DNA of 64,000 nt. It comes from Apostichopus japonicus. Taxonomy: Eukaryota > Echinodermata > Holothuroidea > Aspidochirotida > Stichopodidae. Below the pieces are notes generated by a model. It was not told the DNA's origin. It did no database searches and was given only the letters and a program-made list of their open reading frames with translations. Every line of letters starts with the position of its first letter. Position 1 is the stretch's first letter. Below, in pieces: positions 1 to 18,101 of the stretch. The stretch spans positions 14,676,321-14,740,320 of the forward strand of contig NC_092578.1 in the NCBI RefSeq assembly GCF_037975245.1, in the 5' to 3' direction. The position numbers and the translations under genes are program-made.

Positions 1-476
1 AAACATACTTTGAACTTTTTGATCTCCCACCTAAAATATATTTTCGGTACAAAAAATTAGAGAAGAGGGTATAAATTGCAACGAATTTTTGCCCAAGTTG
101 AAATTCTTTTCCAAGTGTAAAATACAATTTCCAGCTCTAAAGTTATGGACGATTAAAATCAGCATCAAGTTCTTGCTTGTTCTTAGTCAACTTATGCCTT
201 TCATTCGGGTTCCTTGCAAGTTTGACAATAATTTACTTATATGTACAAATGATATATACGTAAAAAATGATTTAATAAATTATGCATTGATAATGGTCCC
301 ATTCATTTTTTCAGACAAATTCTTACATACCTATAAACGTCCAAAAAGTCACTCGGGAATGAAATGTTTGTACATAACTAGTGCGGAGCTGTTTCTACGC
401 GTATAGTCATATATTATATCATGCAAACACCATGCACAGTCATGGAGCAACATGGCTTCTTGCAAAGGTATATAGT

Positions 477-752
477 CCCAGCAAACACAAAAACGTTTTT
501 AAAACGTTATTAAAACGTTTCGTCTTTTGTTTTGATAACGTTATTTGTGGTGTAATAAATATGTAACGAAAACGTTTTCAGGCTATTATTTCAAAACATT
601 TTTTCAATAAACCATTAATATAACATTAATATAACATTAACATCTCATAAAAACGTTTTGCCGACGTTTTTATAACACCACATTTAACGTTATAAAAACA
701 TATTTTAGAGGCTCTTTTAAAAATGTTATGATAACGTTTTGTGTTTGCTGGG
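477..752. mobile_element. Foldback/MITE-like element with AACGTT subrepeats
   Basis: About 276 bp with terminal inverted repeats: cccagcaaacac at the left and gtgtttgctggg at the right. The interior is full of AACGTT/AAACGTT motifs in both orientations, so the strand can fold on itself. No coding capacity. A clear target duplication is not seen. Confidence 0.7.
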
Positions 753-1520
753 GTATAGGCCTACTGTAACACACTGAATGACTCAAATCATCAGTTTCTG
801 CTCAGTTATATTTCTATTAGTGTGCAGCAGCAACAACGACGGAAGAAGGATCAATACAAAACAGTTGAGGAGAGCTGAAATAAGCCAGATGCTTATTTAG
901 TACAGGCAGCTCTCCCATATATATATATAATTGGTAGCAAAATATAAAGAAAACTGGAGGAGAAAAACAACAAGATGAATAGAAAAGTTAGAACAGAAGA
1001 CCAAATAAACGAAAAAACAGTTGACAAAAGATGACGGAGAGGCAAAGAAATGTACTTTGTGAATGTAATTGTACCGAAGTACAATTATTCCTTTCATTTT
1101 TTATTTATTTTATTATTATTTTTCTTTTTTCTTTTGCAGAATTTAGTTACCCTCTCACTAAATTTAATATGATTTCCGATGCCATTCCATAAGTTTACGT
1201 CAGATGAACAAATCGAGCGACTGAAAGCTTAAGTGTGAACGTTATCTTGATGAATATTGCCCGAATTCCTACATAGTGCAGTAATTGTGATAATCACATG
1301 TGTTAAAGTTGAAACAGTTGTCAAAGATGACAGACGTAAGCCTATTTACGTATTTGTAACATGAAGGTGCCAGTGCGGCCAAAGAAGAAGGAATCGCATA
1401 TCTAAAACTCAATGGACTTTGGAATAATCAGTGCTTTGTTAATATACTACAGCATTAGATTAAGTTGACTTCGATCAAATGAGACATAAAGAGGGCGTTT
1501 TCCCTTGTGACGTCACTCAC
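753..1520. other. No feature recognised
   Basis: AT-rich, with a polypyrimidine stretch around 1095-1140. The next SLC23 exon (GPLT-type motif) was looked for on the minus strand and not found, so it probably lies outside the window. Confidence 0.5.
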
Positions 1521-5260
<3,740 letters not shown>

Positions 5261-6086
5261 ATTATCTGTAATATATACATATTGAACTTTAATGAGGGTT
5301 AGGAGGGAAGGTGTGACTTAAACAAATGACTAGAAGGTCAAACAAATTCGTTCCATCAGCTATAGGAGCGAAAATCGGAAACATGCATGTAGTTTTCCAC
5401 ACACACAAAAAAAAAAAAACAATCAAGAGAAAGAAACCTCTAAGGCACCCCTACACCTTTCCCGTATATGAATTGTTACTTATACATTGAGAGAGAACAG
5501 GATAGGGGTATGTGGTGAGCCAGACAATCCACAAGGACAAATACAGACTATATGTAATTGTAACCATACCTCCGTCATATACCGTCATGTGGACTCTGCT
5601 TCAAGTGCGAGACAAGGATACACCGTTTTCGAGATGATTCCAAGCCTCCTATAAAAAGCAAGTCCAAGTCCGAATCCACAATTACAAATGCATTGTTATT
5701 ACTTACTTTTCCATAATGTTTGATCTGTTTTATTAATTGATTAAAACTGATACAAAGTTTGGAGAGGTCGAGTGTGAAAAAAAAAATGTTTAAACAGGTT
5801 CAGTAAGACCTGACATTATCCGCTACGCGTCAGTCATTGAGGCATTAATAGACGAATCCAGGCTTCTTAGTAGGTAACTTTATGCTCCTCAAACTCAATT
5901 GGATATTCTGTTGGCGGTTTCAAGACAACCCTGCAGCTATCCGTCCAAGAATTTTTTTTTTGTTGAACTGAACTATAGTGTTTTCAAAATCTGTTATATT
6001 TGTTAATACTAAGGCAAGAGTACGTAATCTCTCTCTATATATGTATATACTATATATATACTTTTAAGTTTATTCAAATCACTTCA
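5261..6086. other. Upstream region of the SLC23 gene, no further coding seen
   Basis: Should hold the 5' UTR exon and promoter, but no TATA box or 5' exon can be fixed by eye. Two short TA-rich runs are present around 6035-6060. Confidence 0.4.
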
Positions 6087-6462
6087 AAGCATTAATGATC
6101 TCGATTGGGTTAGCATCATGATTGATCTCTGGAATAAGGCAAAGTATGTCACCAAAACAGAACTGGCATTGTTCGATCAGGGAGTTGTTATAACAACGCC
6201 TACAGTGTTGTTATAACAACGCCTACAGTGGATTGACGACCTTCCAGGCTTACTGGTTTCGAACCTCTGGACATACAATCAGCGTCCATGGCCTAGTTGG
6301 TTAGGGTGACCGCGTATAAAGCGGAAAGCCCGGGTTCGAATCCCTGTGGCGGCTGGGAGTTGTTATAACAACTCCCTGGTTCGATACAGGTGGCAATATC
6401 CTAATGACGACCTTCCTTAGTGGTTTCGAACCTCTGGACATACAATCAGTGTCTATAGCATC
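6087..6462 (+). mobile_element. tRNA-derived SINE copy 1, interrupted
   Basis: Starts aagcattaatgatctcgatt and continues as in the copy at 6463 up to 6177. It is then interrupted by a 201-bp inverted-repeat element (6178-6378) and resumes with gttcgatacagg, atgacgacc and ggtttcgaacctctgg. It is followed directly by copy 2. Confidence 0.75.
6178..6378. mobile_element. 201-bp element with perfect 20-bp inverted repeats carrying SINE sequence
   Basis: Left end cagggagttgttataacaac (6178-6197); the right end 6359-6378 is its exact reverse complement. gttcgat (7 bp) lies directly on both sides (6171-6177 and 6379-6385), as after a transposition. The interior (6198-6358) is part of the same SINE family, with box A and box B. 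The palindrome gttgttataacaac occurs a third time internally at 6207-6220. Confidence 0.7.
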
Positions 6463-6704
6463 AAAGCATCAATGATTTCGATTGGGTTAGCATCATGGTT
6501 GATCTCTGGAGTAAGGCAAAATATGTCACCAAAACAGAACTAGCATTGATGGATACAGCTGACAAACGCCTACAGTGGATTGACGACCTTCCTTACTGGT
6601 TTCGAACCTCTGGACATACAATCAGCGTCCATGGCCTAGTGGTTAGGGTGTCCGCGTATAAAGCGGAAAGCCCGGGTTCGAATCCCTGTGGCGGCTGGGA
6701 GTTT
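6463..6704 (+). mobile_element. tRNA-derived SINE copy 2, intact
   Basis: Composite SINE with box A-like tggcctagtggttagggt (6632-6649) and box B gggttcgaatccc (6674-6686), ending in a short T run. Further upstream, ggtttcgaacctctgg resembles a second box B, hinting at a dimeric head. Not a true tRNA gene: no closed acceptor stem. Confidence 0.75.
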
Positions 6705-7041
6705 TTTCAATGTTATGTATTCTAACTCTTACCGTTTCAGGTAAATATATATATATTTATTATTATTATTATTAGAGAAAACCAGAGAAATATGACTCAT
6801 ACTTGACAAATAAGGAGTAAAATTTTAGAAAAAATATTGGAATTTCTTCAGCAATGCTTTGCAGTCGAATGAAAAGTGCCAAATGTAACACAACGAGAGT
6901 ATGACGCTACATAAGTGTAAATTGCATTGATGGAATTAGAACCAAATAAACCATGACTATACAGGAAGCGGATCAAGGAGCAAAGGACGGATTACATATG
7001 CTTGTAGAACTAATAGTTCTAAAGTCCCAAGTCTTTGTTGA

Positions 7042-7970
7042 GGCCGGTGAGCGAATTTCTTTTTCCTGAACCTTTCGGGCAGTGTACGTGGAGTTTAGCC
7101 AATCAGAGCGAGGCTGTGTTGATGACGTACTACTCAGTAAAGATGGCGGCGTGCTTACCAAATGTTGAAGTGGGGAAATCACATTCGATAAGTCAACATA
7201 ATTGTTGTACTACAGCAGAAAGTATTAAGGTATATAGGCCTTGCAATAATAACATTATACTGAATCATTGTGCACAACTTACGTGACGTTTGCATCGGTT
7301 TCTTTGCTGAAAAACGGCGATGTATGATCGCTGTCTGTTATACAAATTTACAATGTCTTCAGATTGACATGACACTGTACTCAGTACTGTAGTACTGGTA
7401 CAGTAGTATGTTACGTACTTACAGTTAACCGTTACATCTACACAGCAATATTTGTACACAGTGACAGTAGGCCTACAGCTTTAGGAAATTTTTATGATCT
7501 ATCTATAAACTAGAGGCCACGGTAGCTATTACTAATAAAAATTGGACACCTAACGGAGGTCCGATTGCAATCAAATAACTTTTCCTATAGAACCTCCTTG
7601 AGAGAGACGAGGTCCAGTAATTAACGGTTTATTGTGGAAACTGCCAAATATCTGTTGTAAACTGATGAGCGAATTAGGTAAATAAGAGTACAAGTACTGC
7701 CCTTGTTTTATTATGCAATAAATCCTCTCTTTTAATTGTTCCAGAGTGAATATCTGTTTCCCTTGGCTTTTCTTCTAGCCAGTCATCTGCCTTTAATTTA
7801 GGATAAACTTTCCTAAAACGTCTTTCGTTTTCCACCTTATGTTATTGAAGCGACGCATTTACCCGACTGACCATTATACTGAGTAGTACGTCATCAACAC
7901 AGCCTCGCTCCGATTAGCTAAATTCCACGTACACTGCCCGAAAGGTTCAGGGAAAAAAATTCGCGGCCGG
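7042..7970. mobile_element. Foldback element with about 95-bp inverted arms
   Basis: The left arm 7042-7139 and right arm 7877-7970 are reverse complements at roughly 90 percent identity by eye, 740 bp apart. The arms contain gaacctttcgggcagtgtac, then an inverted-CCAAT-like ccaatcagagcg and gatgacgtac. The left arm runs into aaagatggcggc. No coding capacity in the spacer. Confidence 0.8.
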
Positions 7971-8211
7971 GCGATGATGTGAGACTTAATACGAAAGATT
8001 CAATCGATTTCTTTACGTTTGCGTTTAGTGGCGGATTTGAAGTTCGAGGCAATTTGAGAGAATGACTATGAAGATTGAAATGTTCGGAAACGGGGAATCC
8101 TACACAATTATCATGAATACATTTTTTGGTGATTACCTACATTATGTTTCACCTACATAATTGCCCTCTTTGCAAAGTACAATACACAGTAGAAAATGTA
8201 AATAACATTAA

Positions 8212-8300
8212 TAGAATCACAAGAGAGGGGAGGGGGGGGGGTCTTGGACTATAGAATAGAATCACAAGAGAGGGGAGGGAGGGTCTTAGACTATAGTCAA
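8212..8300. repeat. Tandem duplication, about 48-bp unit
   Basis: Two adjacent copies of aatcacaagagaggggaggg plus a gtctt(g/a)gactatag segment. Confidence 0.85.
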
Positions 8301-8671
8301 CATTGGAATTTTTACCTCGGGCCTGGGGTAATATGGGGGCTTATATGGCGTCGAGGTTTTCAGCAACGGAAATTGCCTGCGGAAGGGGAAAATGAGTAAG
8401 GAAGTCTGGAGGAAGTGAGTAGAAATCTAAGGTTGGGGGGGGGGGTGTTTGACGAAATGGTAGCATGGGGGTGCCCTTAAAAGATTCCCCTACAGACTGA
8501 TTGTCGGCCCTGGAAATACCCTGTGTAATTAAGTAAAGGGGATATCCGACGTTCAAGAAATAACCAGTTAAAATGGCCGGTGTTCAAAATCACGTGGGTG
8601 GGAGCAAATGCGTTTAAATCTTAGGCATTGGCTGTAAGCAATAGAACTCTTGAGATTATGTGGGTGAAAAA

Positions 8672-9031
8672 CAGTGGCGTAGGAAGGTACTTTTGAGTGG
8701 GGGGGCTGAAGACTGATGGCCGGCCTGGGGGAGGGGTCTAAGGGGAGGGGGTGTCCCCCTCCCCTTTGGAATTTTTTTGCATTTCCAGGTGGCCTCAGAT
8801 GCAATTTGGTGCAATATAGCACACTTCAACTCTCACTCCATTTTGTAAAGAATTTTGCATTTTCACCTGGCCTTAAATGCAATTTGGTGCTCCAAATGAG
8901 TTTTTTCTCATTTGGAAATGAAAAAGGGGTTTCTGACTTGCGGAGCGGGGGGCGGAATGATACTTCCGCCCCCCCCACATTTTTCACTGGGGGGCTGGCG
9001 CCCCCCAGCCCCCCCGGTTCCTACGCCCTTG
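8672..9031. mobile_element. hAT-like MITE family A, copy 2
   Basis: 360 bp, same ends and interior as the copy at 4063. Flanked by the 8-bp duplication gtgaaaaa at 8664-8671 and 9032-9039. Shorter G/C runs than copy 1 account for most of the size difference. Confidence 0.9.
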
Positions 9032-9069
9032 GTGAAAAAACTATTAAAGTGTAAATACATATGAATATC

Positions 9070-9480
9070 AGTGGGTTTATAATAGACCGAAGTGGTTAAG
9101 GAATTGCCATCTAATTTGACCAGAACATCTAGGAATGATATTTGGTGTTTAGAGACTTCGACAGAAAATTTAATGCCGTCATGAAAGAAGTAACATGATC
9201 AAAGAAAGACTCAAGAGATTCACCATATGGTCAGACAAAACATATATCTTCAATGTATCTTTAATAATGATGGCTTTAGAAGAGAAGTGCATGGATAGCA
9301 TTTCCTGTTCCAATTCGTGCATAACTATGTTGGCGTAACATGGTGCCATCATAGTGCCCATAGCGGTACCATTGATTTGGAGATAATATATTCCAGTACA
9401 AGAGAAATAATTATTACTTAATATGAAACGTAACATAGGACCACGATCGTCAGCTAAAGTGGGGTTGGTGGTATACTGGT
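9070..9480 (-). pseudogene. Decayed Penelope-like reverse transcriptase fragment
   Basis: On the minus strand, NNYFSCTGIYYLQINGTAMG followed by TMMAPCYANIVMHELEQE matches the Q-x-x-G-x-A-M-G region of Penelope-like reverse transcriptases. The next block, the (Y/F)xDD catalytic region, is read only after a frameshift, as RYIEDICFV, and then hits a stop. No intact element; an old relic. Confidence 0.72.
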
Positions 9481-10099
9481 GCTTTCACTTACCTGAAGAC
9501 AAACGTCGCCCTATAAATAAAAACCCTCTATAAAATTTAATGTGCTTACCTCTCTTTTACCACGACGGCTTTTGAAGTTCTCAGTAAGAATGTTAAAAAT
9601 CACAAGCTCTTTTACTCCAATACTGTATAGCAAATCAGGGTGTTAATTACCTGACACGTTCGCAACTCAATACAACAAACAGGTGTATGCTTTGTCAGCT
9701 TGAGAAACTAAATTTTAAGAACTGGTCTAATAGCTAAAAATTTGTTTTTGTACTAGTTGATCCTAGTTGACATTGATCAGAATCACTGACCTGGAAAATA
9801 GTAAGGCATAATAAAAAAAATGCATATTCATCGGCAACCTTTAAGAATTCTTGAATTCTTGTAGGTCTAATCCCAGCCTTACAAAAAGATACCACCCATG
9901 TACATCTCGAAAGTCACTAGTTGCTAGTTTCATGGCGACTTTAAATTAAACCCAGCGCCCTCTTTTCGTGTTTTACAAAGTGAAGTAGCTCAATTGAGTG
10001 GTTTGTATGTTGAGTGAATGCTCTTTACTTTAGTCTTCGTATGTGATAGTGCAAGGATTTTAAAACACTATTCCTATTGATGTTTCTGTTTCAAGGTAT

Positions 10100-10447
10100 T
10101 TTTACTTGGGGTGATGGGGGGGGGCCGCTAATCCGTGAAGAAGTCCATGGGAGGGGGTCTAAGGAGAGGGTACTTTATGGCGCAAAAAGGTGCTGCATTT
10201 TGCAACTTTTAAAACTACTTCGAAAAATTTCAGACTGATTAAATTGTATCGTTCGCAAATACATGTATGTTTATGTACTATGTACACTAGGAATATTCTT
10301 TAGGAATATTCTTCTAGGGAATTATTACATTTGTAATATTATGTCTACCAAAAGGTGCTTTAGTCCCCCCCCCCCATACTATTCTGCCGGGAATAAAGCC
10401 TCTGCTCCCCCCCCCCCCCCACAGAAATATACGTAGTTGCGCCCTTG
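10100..10447. mobile_element. Probable degraded MITE related to family A
   Basis: Starts with a G-run, then gggagggggtctaaggagag and aaaaggtgctgcattttgca as in family A. It ends with a C-run and ttgcgcccttg, the inverse of a caagggcgca terminus. Boundaries and target duplication are not certain. Confidence 0.5.
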
Positions 10448-10581
10448 ATATGAGTTAGTGAGTTAGACTAAGCAGTTCAGCCACTTTAATTGATGAACCT
10501 GAGGTGATTAATTCATGGGTAACAGTCCTAGAAGTGCAAATTCTTAAGAGTTACATATGGTATAAAAACAGAAAATGGATT

Positions 10582-11146
10582 GTTAGCAGTGATTTGTAAA
10601 GGTTAACAAACTCTCAAAACCAATGTTGTGCCTACACATGATAGCAGTGATTTGTAAAGGTACCAAAACTCTCAAAACCAATGTTGTGCCTACATTAGAA
10701 CAGTGATTTGTAAAGGTATACAAACTCTCAAAACTAATGTTGTGCCTACACATGATAGCAGTGATTTGAAAAGGTACAAAAACTCTCGAAACCAAAATTG
10801 TGCCTACATGATAGCAGTGATTTGTAAAGGAATACAAACTCTCAAAACTAATGTTGTGCCTACATGATAGCAGTGATTTGTAAAGGTATCAAAACTCTCA
10901 AAACCAACGTTGAGGCTACATAGCAATGATTTGTAAAGCTATACAAACTACTAAAACCAATGTTGTGCCTACATGAGAACAGTGATTTGTAAAAGTATAC
11001 AAACTCTCAAAACCAATGTTGTGCATACATGAGAACAGTGATTTGTAAAAGTATACAAACTCTCAAAACCAATGTTGTGCATACATGATAGCAGTGATTT
11101 GTTAAGGTATATATACAAACTCTCAAAACCAATGTTGTGCCTACAG
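10582..11146. repeat. Minisatellite, about 55-57-bp unit
   Basis: About ten copies of a unit containing agcagtgatttgtaaaggta, then acaaactctcaaaaccaatg and ttgtgcctacatgata, with point and small-indel differences. Short reading frames in it are by-products of the repeat. Confidence 0.95.
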
Positions 11147-11721
11147 TCATACTTTAAGTTTCCTTGCAATTATTGTCGTCAATTTATTCTCATTTGAATT
11201 GGTAACGAATACTGATTAACAATATCACAACATGAAAAACATTTTCAAAATTCATTCATGACTTTATTAATTAAATGAAAATGAGTAATTTATTAATTAT
11301 ACATGCTGTCAAACAGGGACGTTGCTAGGGTCTTGTGATTGGGAGTGTTGTGTGGAATCATAATATTCCAACTGGAATCATAATTTTCCAAAAGGGTGGA
11401 TTCGTAAGGCCATGTAAGCCTTAAATGAAAATAATTAGAAATAGCCTAATATTATTGACTCAGAAATCAGAATTTTCCTGACAAGGTTGCGATCAGGATC
11501 TTTCTATTACGACCAACTTGCAACAAAACTTTAACATTCTCATATTGTGTGTAATTATTATTATTTTTTTTTAATAATTCGGGTCAACTATCACCCCGAA
11601 CCCCGGGGCCGCTCCATCACTACCACTTCCCTTTCCAAATATCCCTTACAGTCCCTCCTCCCTTCCCATTCTCCTCATTCCCACCCCTATCACCTGACGT
11701 AACGTATATCGCTAGCCGTGA

Positions 11722-14490
<2,769 letters not shown>

Positions 14491-14491
14491 G

Positions 14492-14492
<1 letters not shown>

Positions 14493-14568
<76 letters not shown>

Positions 14569-14569
14569 T
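14493..14569. repeat. (TA)n(CA)n microsatellite
   Basis: About 64 bp of TA followed by five to six CA units. It abuts a SINE copy. Confidence 0.97.
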
Positions 14570-14589
14570 ATAATTGAAATCGTAGTGAG

Positions 14590-14850
14590 TTGAAAAATCC
14601 AGAATAATGAAAAATCTTCCAGCCTTCAACATGATTCGAACCCAGTCCTCCCGCTTTATTTGCGGACACCCTAACCACTACGCTATGAACGCTGATTGTG
14701 TGCCCAGAGGTTCGAAACCGGTAAGGACGGTCGTAATTCCACTGTAGGCGTTTGTCACCTGTATCGAACAATACTACTTCTGTTTTGGTGACAAAGTTTG
14801 CCTTACTCTAGACATCAAACATGATGCTAACCAACTCGAAATCATGTATA
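14590..14850 (-). mobile_element. tRNA-derived SINE copy 3 (minus strand)
   Basis: Reverse-oriented member of the family at 6463: reading on the minus strand it has gcatcatgtttgatgtctag, acaaacgcctacagtggaat, box A-like agtggttagggtgtccgc and box B-like gggttcgaatc. More diverged than the 6.2-6.7 kb copies. Confidence 0.7.
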
Positions 14851-17660
14851 TGCATACGTGTGTATGCGTGAGTGTGTGTTTGTGTACATTATATAATTTG
14901 TAAAACTCTTGCAATATGTTAAGCTCGTAAACGACAGCAATAATAATTTATAAACGAAATGAAATTTGTACACACCTCTTCTTCAGTTGATATGAATCCA
15001 CGATGGTCATAAACTTCGCACCTGGTAAATCTCCTCTACCGTCTGCTACTGAACTTGAGATAAACGCTGTTGATTTGTATGTTTGATATACTGTTTGGCT
15101 ACCAGCAAAATTTCATCGAATATGTAATCACAGAAAAGACTATGACAGCGTCATAAATAGTATATGGGCACGCAGAGTAAATGTTTTACTTCAATTAAGT
15201 TTTTTATTATCCGAGATGTAGCTGTAACCCGATCGTTGAACCGTATCTGTTCTATAAACATTCCCAGTAAAGCACACGACCACATTTGACAAATGGTTAT
15301 GACTGAACTTCTGACAGCAGTAGTTCGAAAACTGCATTTATATGAAAGACCAGTATGTATTGGCACTGACCATAAGAATTTGAAGAACGTCCAAAAACCT
15401 TGTGTGACAAACAGATAGGTCTATTACTTGTCGTAACCATCTGTATATTATTTCGGTGGATATATCTGTTCTGTTCCCCCCTTCTTTATCTAAATATAGG
15501 ATAGAAATCTCCGTGTACTGTGCAAGCCTGATTCATCGACTGTCCGGGGTGTCTCCGCTTAACATGCGCTCGAACCAGATTGCTCTCTGATATTCACCGA
15601 TGTTACTAAATGTAAGGGCCGATATGAATTTTAAGCACTTGTTGTTCAGATTCACTAGAAATTTGTCGATATATTTTAAGACGGCAACAATGTATGTTGT
15701 ACCGCTGTACAAACCATATGTATATAGTAAAATGTCACTCTTTGGCTTAGAGCAGTTCGCGTACATGTTATATAAAACATGGAGCTAAATGGCGATCTAT
15801 GCATATACATACATACAGAACAATTCACGTGACTCGCGCAATCACACTTTCAGTTCTTGGTGAGCAAAATTTAGAGCTCGTATTAAAAGTATGATTATAG
15901 GTAACATAAAGTTCCACACACATTGACTATACTTGAAGTAACAGTGCATACGAAATACGAAATCCCCACCCACCAATTATATTGAGCTTTGATGGTACAA
16001 TATTTATACGTGTTGGGTCGGTGTGCGGGTGGATATGAGTTACTGTTTTCTTGTATTGCTCTCTCTATTTCTTTATGGGAGCGCTCTACTAGACAAGCCC
16101 TCTGGATTTTTTGGAGTGCTTCCTTTCAAAATTTTCCCTGTTGTTAATATCTCTTGTCACTTAGTTAACTTCCTGTATTTATATTGTGAAAAAAAAATGA
16201 AATGAAATGAAATATTTGAAAATCTTGCGTCCTTTGATGTACTACATGATTTGTCTATCATATTTTCTTCATTAGATCCATAACTAATGATATTGTGGTT
16301 GACGGATGCAGTATATATAGTGTGAAAGCTCAACTTATTTCAATGAAAAGGATAATTTGTGAATCAGCATGGCACCATACGGTTGACCAAAAGCCATTGT
16401 TAACAGAGCAACTATAGAAGTACTGCATGAGGCCTGATGACGTCATCTTGCACAATGTCGTCCGTATGTCTTCTGTCATTGGTCTGAAAGGTCAAATGTC
16501 ATCGGAATATAACGTAATGGTCACTCATGTTTACGTCCAACAAGTACCACTTGGCATCCAGTGGTCAAACCTTATACTCTCATTAATATATGGCAATAAC
16601 TTGCTGAGTCCGAAAAAAAGAGAACCTTTTATTTCAGCATTGATTGATCTCAGATTTGACTTTTACATAGTAAAACACATACAAACTTTACACTATAGCT
16701 TCAATATTTAACACATAAGGAAAATTGAATAACACAAACCTAAGAAATCGCTCTAGCCTATTCAGAAACGGGCGCTTAATGAACTACATACATTCCCGGC
16801 TTTAATATGTGATCGTGTAATTAGGAGTCGCCTTCCGCTTTCCATGCACAAACGATATTTGTCTTGGGCTTTCCTAAGTGACTTTAAAAGATTAAAAGAA
16901 AAAACACTAACGGATCCAGGAGCTTAAAAATGAGAGGGGGCGGGGTTCGCCCTGATTGTGTTCAAGCCGACTCCAATCCAGGAGTATATGGGTAGTTGGT
17001 ACTATCCTACCCTCACACCCCCCCCCCCAAAAAACATTAATAATAATAAATAAATAACATTTATTTGTAGTCATCCAATGGTGCTTTTGGAGACTTTTGA
17101 GGTCTACACACAAGGTGGTGTTAATTTAGTATACCTTTGAATGTTCTGCGTGTTGAATAAAGGCTGAGGGTTGGATGAGCTTCGATCCGCATCTGACTAA
17201 TGTAATTTTTCACTTCTCCCTTACTCGATACTCTTTTCAAGTCACCCCATTTACTGCTCACTCGTACCCTTCCTTCTACATAATACTCCATGTTTATGCC
17301 ATTAGGGTCACCTTGCGAAGAGGATCGATGCGGCAAGAAAACCAGAAAGTTCCCTGAGTTCAGAACAGCAAATCTCTGAAATATGTTATGTCGGTCAGGG
17401 TAGGGGTCTAATCGGAGGGTACCCATCCTCTTAGAAATGCTGGTAAAATGGAGGGTGCTTAGATGCAAAATGGTGCTATATTTTACAACTTGTTGAAGAA
17501 TTTTCGACTGTTTAGGTTGTACCGCACATTTGCCTAAATGTTGTATAATTATGTACTGTATGCCTACACTAAAGGATTTTTGTTTTTAACCAGTGCAAGA
17601 GGGGGAGGGGAGCTTCCTGGTTTCTGTCTGGGTAACCCACTCCTTTATCGAATTATGCTA
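14851..17660. other. No gene recognised
   Basis: Mixed AT-rich sequence. Around 16905-17040 and 17380-17470 there are G/C-run segments (ggtctaatcggagggtac and similar) that resemble fragments of the family A MITEs. No plausible exon was recognised. Confidence 0.4.
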
Positions 17661-17662
17661 TA

Positions 17663-17917
17663 GGAGTGTTAGCTCAGTGGTTAACGCCGGTGCCTTTCAA
17701 TCATAAGGTCCCGAGTTCGAGTCACTCCAAGATTAATGTATGTCGTCCAGTTACAGAGTTGTTGACAATTGACAATTCATAATCATGGATGTTAAATATG
17801 AATCTAAGAGACTGACTTCGGTCAGCTTGCGGCTTTGATAAGCCAATGATCGGCTTCTTCGCAAGTTCCTCAGCTGCTTTCAGGAGGATCTATAATACAT
17901 ACATACATACACACATC
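17663..17917 (+). mobile_element. tRNA-derived SINE with (acat)n tail
   Basis: Head: ggagtgttagctcagtggtt (box A) and gagttcgagtcactcc (box B), with the first six bases complementary to the cactcc end. It is followed by an unrelated body and a (catacata)n simple-repeat tail at about 17885-17915, as expected for a SINE. It lies 190 bp upstream of the ACBP gene 1 start codon. Confidence 0.72.
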
Positions 17918-18101
17918 ATCAACAATGGAAGCAGGCCTACCTAGAGATACCTGGATAACACGGCAAGATTACGTCATCAAAAGTTACCTTGCTCACATGG
18001 TGTCTACATAACGGTAGATTAGTCATTACTGTCCGTACCGCCCAAGCTCCCGTGACTATACAGTGAACGCCTCACCCTGTTCTCCAGCCGTATCAGAAAT
18101 C

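Noticed and set aside
6632-6705. tRNA gene
   Set aside because: Box A and box B are good, but no acceptor stem closes and the unit is repeated with SINE flanks.
10582-11146. CRISPR-like array
   Set aside because: Units are contiguous minisatellite copies without distinct spacers, in an animal genome.
16427-16711. 94-residue frame on the plus strand
   Set aside because: No recognised domain, no splice sites in register, AT-rich composition like its surroundings.
17663-17731. tRNA gene
   Set aside because: The six-base stem closes, but the T-arm is out of register and the sequence continues into a SINE body with a simple-repeat tail.
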